Below, one piece after another: positions 61,549-64,000 of a DNA stretch of 64,000 bases (positions are counted from its first letter, which is position 1; each line of letters begins with the position of its first letter). This DNA is from CAYLLN01 sp964384375. Lineage in GTDB: Bacteria; Planctomycetota; Planctomycetia; Pirellulales; Pirellulaceae. A program made the position numbers and the translations under genes. A model generated the notes under the pieces. The model ran no database searches and was not told the DNA's origin. It worked only from the letters and a program-made list of their open reading frames with translations. The stretch is taken from the NCBI GenBank assembly GCA_964384375.1, contig CAYLLN010000033.1, positions 3,845-67,844 of the forward strand. The letters are read 5' to 3'.

Positions 61549-62937
61549 ATGGGCTGGAAAATGGAAGTAATCGACTTCTTCGACGAGACCAACCGCTCGC
61601 TCGTCCATCGCGTTCCGCCCGAAGGGTCGGCCGATATCAAGATCGGGGCCCAGCTCATCGTGCAGCCGAACCAGGAGGCGGTCTTCGTCCGCTCCGGCAA
61701 GGCTCTCGATAAGTTCACCAACGGCCGCTACACGCTCTTCACGATGAACGTGCCGCTCCTCACGGCCACGCTCACGATCCCGTGGGAGAAGTCGCCGTTT
61801 CAGGCCCAGGTCTATTTCATCGGCCTGCAGACCTTCCTCGACCAGAAATGGGGAACCCGCCAGCCGATCACCGTCCGCGACAAGGATTTCGGCATCGTCC
61901 GCCTGCGGGCCAACGGCAAATTCGCCTTCCGCGTGAAGGATTCGGTCAAGCTGCTCGACGAGCTGGTCGGCACGCAGGGGAAGTACACGACCGAGGACGT
62001 CACGTCGTACCTCAAGGATCTGATCGTCAGCCGGCTGACCGACATGCTCGCCAGCCAGCAGACAAGCCTGCTCGACCTGCCGGCCCAGTTCGACGAGCTG
62101 TCGGCCGGAGCGACGGCCAAGATCGGCCAGGAGTTCGGCAAGTACGGCCTGGAACTGGTCGAGTTTTTCATCAACGCGATCTCGCCGCCCGAGGAGGTGC
62201 AGAAGGCGATCGACGCCCGCAGCTCGATGGGGGCGATCGGCGACATGCAGGCCTACACCGTTTATCAAGCCGCCAACAGCATGCGGACGATGGCCGAGCA
62301 GGGCGGGGCAGGGGGGAACGCCGCCGCACCGATGGGCATGGGCATGGGGGCCGGCTTTGGCATGATGCTGCCGGGGATGATTCACAACGCGATGCAAAGC
62401 GGCGCGCGGGTGAACCCGAACCAGTTCCAGCCGGGAACTGCCGCTGCGGCAGGTGCTGCAGCCGGCGTTGCCGGGGCAGGGCAGGGGGGAATGGAATTCG
62501 GCGGTCTCCAGCGCTCTGCCGCTCCTGCCGCCACCGATCCGAAAGAGCTGATCCGCGCCGTCGCCAAGTCCGCCGGCTGGCAAGCGCTCGAATCGGGGGA
62601 CGCCTGGCAGATCGTCGTCCCCGTCGGTTCGCTTCGCAAACAAACGGTCGATGTCCGCTTCGACCAGAAGGATCCCGAAGGGCACGCCCTCATCAGCTAC
62701 TCTTCGGTCTGCGGCCCCAGCACGCCCGAAAACGCGATGCAGCTTCTCAAGTTCAACGCTCAGATGGTGATGGGCGCGTTCTGCGTGCAAGAAACTCCCA
62801 GCGGCGACGTGGTCGCCATCTGCGCCAGCCAGCTCGCCGCCACCAGCACGGCCCTCGACGTCACCCGCACAATCACCTCAATCGCATGGCAAGCGGACAA
62901 GGTGGAGGATAATTTGACGGGCGGGGATAAGAATTGA
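61549..62937 (+). CDS. SPFH-domain protein (YdjI/virion-core-like)
   Basis: The protein has 462 residues from an ATG at 61549 with GGAG ten bases upstream. Residues 1-240 form an SPFH domain: IKIGAQLIVQPNQEAVFVRS, GRYTLFTMNVPLL, YFIGLQTFLDQKWGTRQPI, FAFRVKDSVKLLDEL and VEFFINAISPPEEVQKAID. A Gly/Met/Ala-rich linker (about 260-320) leads to a C-terminal alpha/beta domain (LIRAVAKSAGWQALESGDAW ... LLKFNAQMVMGAFCV) resembling type III chaperone/YbjN-like folds. No membrane helix or zinc ribbon is seen. Such proteins are thought to organise membrane or envelope-stress complexes. Confidence 0.85.
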   Translation: MGWKMEVIDFFDETNRSLVHRVPPEGSADIKIGAQLIVQPNQEAVFVRSGKALDKFTNGRYTLFTMNVPLLTATLTIPWEKSPFQAQVYFIGLQTFLDQKWGTRQPITVRDKDFGIVRLRANGKFAFRVKDSVKLLDELVGTQGKYTTEDVTSYLKDLIVSRLTDMLASQQTSLLDLPAQFDELSAGATAKIGQEFGKYGLELVEFFINAISPPEEVQKAIDARSSMGAIGDMQAYTVYQAANSMRTMAEQGGAGGNAAAPMGMGMGAGFGMMLPGMIHNAMQSGARVNPNQFQPGTAAAAGAAAGVAGAGQGGMEFGGLQRSAAPAATDPKELIRAVAKSAGWQALESGDAWQIVVPVGSLRKQTVDVRFDQKDPEGHALISYSSVCGPSTPENAMQLLKFNAQMVMGAFCVQETPSGDVVAICASQLAATSTALDVTRTITSIAWQADKVEDNLTGGDKN

Positions 62938-63052
62938 GCGACATTCAGATACTTTGCGAGGATCGGTAGGGCCCAACCAAGTTGAACTGCGTAATATCAG
63001 CTTGCCTGTCCTTCTTGCTTTGATGTTCAATGCTGTTTTCCATCGTGCGATA

Positions 63053-63898
63053 ATGAGCCATAGCCTAACGAAATCAGGTGGCGCGATTGTCACCTGCCCT
63101 GAGTGTAGTGTATTGATGCAATCGCACAACCTTGACCGTCATATTGAACGAGTTCACCGCAGTAAGGAACTTACCAATTGCCCGAACTGCAACGCAACAA
63201 TAAGGCGTGATCGACTTGAGCGGCATCTTCGTCGCGTTCATTCTGTCGATCTCAAACGGGCGCACGTCTCCACCTCGCACATAATGGTGGCAAAAACTGC
63301 AGCGAATCGAACTACTTTTGAGCCTGGCAACGATCCGGCTTTTGACAGGTGGATTTCGGAGAAATTGGGGCGAGTGCTGGCACCACCGAATGCAAAACGG
63401 ACTTTCAAAGTGCGGCGTGTAGGTGACACAGATTACGTTCTCGTCGAGTTCAATAGTACGGCGGACATTGAATGGTCCGTACTTGTGTGGTTTAAGAAAC
63501 CACGGGTTCTGGATGAACGAAGAGTTGCTCGAGAGGTAAACGTAAGATTTGGGAATGCGGAAAAACGACGATGTTCATTTCGGGACCGTTCTGCACCGGA
63601 AGCAGTTGATTACGTTGAGGGTCGTCTCACTGACCACGGTTGGAGTGTTGACGCATCCGAGTCGCAACGAAATCATGCGCTCCTGTCAGCAATCTACATA
63701 CACGGTTCCTTAAAGATTCGCTACACGCTCATGCACTTGCAAAGGCTTCCCTGGGCACAAACTCTTCGAAGGGCCGAAAATCTTGAGCAAGACCTCCAAT
63801 TTGTCCGATTAGAAGGTGCATTCTGTACGGATCTGCGAAGGAAGCACGACATTCCCGATCACTGTAGTGGCGTGATCACCTCACATCTGCTCAAATAA
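63053..63898 (+). CDS. protein with two C2H2 zinc fingers, lower GC
   Basis: The protein has 281 residues from an ATG at 63053; a frame open to 62954 has a less likely start. Two classical fingers are present: C15-x2-C18-x11-H30-x4-H35 and C43-x2-C46-x11-H58-x4-H63, both of the CPxC...LxRHxxxxH type. The rest (residues 70-281) has no domain that I recognise; it contains RRVGDTDYVLVEFNS, VLVWFKKPRVLDERR and a helical C-terminus. Base composition is visibly less GC-rich than the flanking genes and codon use includes many A/T-ending codons, which suggests recent acquisition. DNA or RNA binding is an inference from the fingers. Confidence 0.75.
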   Translation: MSHSLTKSGGAIVTCPECSVLMQSHNLDRHIERVHRSKELTNCPNCNATIRRDRLERHLRRVHSVDLKRAHVSTSHIMVAKTAANRTTFEPGNDPAFDRWISEKLGRVLAPPNAKRTFKVRRVGDTDYVLVEFNSTADIEWSVLVWFKKPRVLDERRVAREVNVRFGNAEKRRCSFRDRSAPEAVDYVEGRLTDHGWSVDASESQRNHALLSAIYIHGSLKIRYTLMHLQRLPWAQTLRRAENLEQDLQFVRLEGAFCTDLRRKHDIPDHCSGVITSHLLK

Positions 63899-64000
63899 TC
63901 AGCAGCTATGCTCGTCAACTATCGCATACCGCGGCGGGTGGCACCTAACGCCGTTAACCGTTTTTCTTTGTTCTCAAAAGTCTTGATGCGACTGAAGGTT
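63899..64000. other. right-edge sequence without a supported gene
   Basis: These 102 AT-richer bases continue the low-GC segment. No start, tRNA or clear terminator can be supported before the edge. Confidence 0.5.

Overview
The window looks like chromosomal DNA of a Planctomycetota bacterium, probably of the Pirellulales type. It is GC-rich. Supporting features are a giant surface protein with an N-terminal LEPR-type export motif, an ECF sigma factor overlapping a TPR-carrying Ser/Thr kinase, an M56 (BlaR1-like) protease with long periplasmic extensions, a DUF4058 protein, a small Cys-rich secreted protein, and many gene neighbourhoods full of hypothetical secreted or membrane proteins. This placement is inferred from gene content; no rRNA is present. 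One tRNA, tRNA-Ser(GGA), was found, and no CRISPR array or insertion sequence.

Left part (1-10 kb): a LutB-type lactate-utilisation protein cut by the window edge, with a small membrane protein upstream of it. Next comes a four-gene plus-strand cassette at 2162-6415: coiled-coil protein, FGE-sulfatase-fold protein, zinc-ribbon GTPase and a GAP1-like protein. It resembles the GTPase-centred conflict systems known from comparative genomics. Facing it is a four-gene minus-strand operon at 6396-9868: membrane protein, Tes-like (COG1964-type) radical SAM enzyme, zinc-ribbon membrane protein and an Lgt-fold enzyme. Together these suggest lipid or lipoprotein modification. The tRNA gene follows.

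Middle part (10-33 kb): a BlaI/M56 pair driven by a promoter with two identical-half palindromic operators and a probably leaderless start. Then a lipid operon (acyl-CoA synthetase, PlsC-like acyltransferase, acyl-CoA dehydrogenase with a helical insert) and a decayed histidine-kinase fragment. A Pat/PatZ-type lysine acetyltransferase meets a histone-deacetylase-family deacetylase tail to tail. Beyond lie a stand-alone formate dehydrogenase alpha subunit, a Ser/Thr kinase with TPRs and its ECF sigma factor.

Right part (33-64 kb): one 16.7-kb gene encodes a roughly 5,570-residue filamentous-adhesin-like surface protein with tandem super-repeats of about 400 residues and cadherin-like, PKD-like and RTX-like C-terminal modules. 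It is followed by a broken RAYT (REP-associated tyrosine transposase) gene embedded in REP/BIME palindromes, an NlpC/P60-like hydrolase, a secreted protein and guaB. The rest comprises a DUF4058 protein, an ExbB/MotA-like membrane protein, a short MgtE, a zinc metallopeptidase, an ATP-grasp ligase, a membrane-anchored barnase with its barstar, an SPFH protein, and a lower-GC gene with two classical C2H2 zinc fingers.

Palindromic repeats recur throughout. Some sit in intergenic DNA, some supply stop codons, and at least two appear to have inserted in frame into conserved protein domains.
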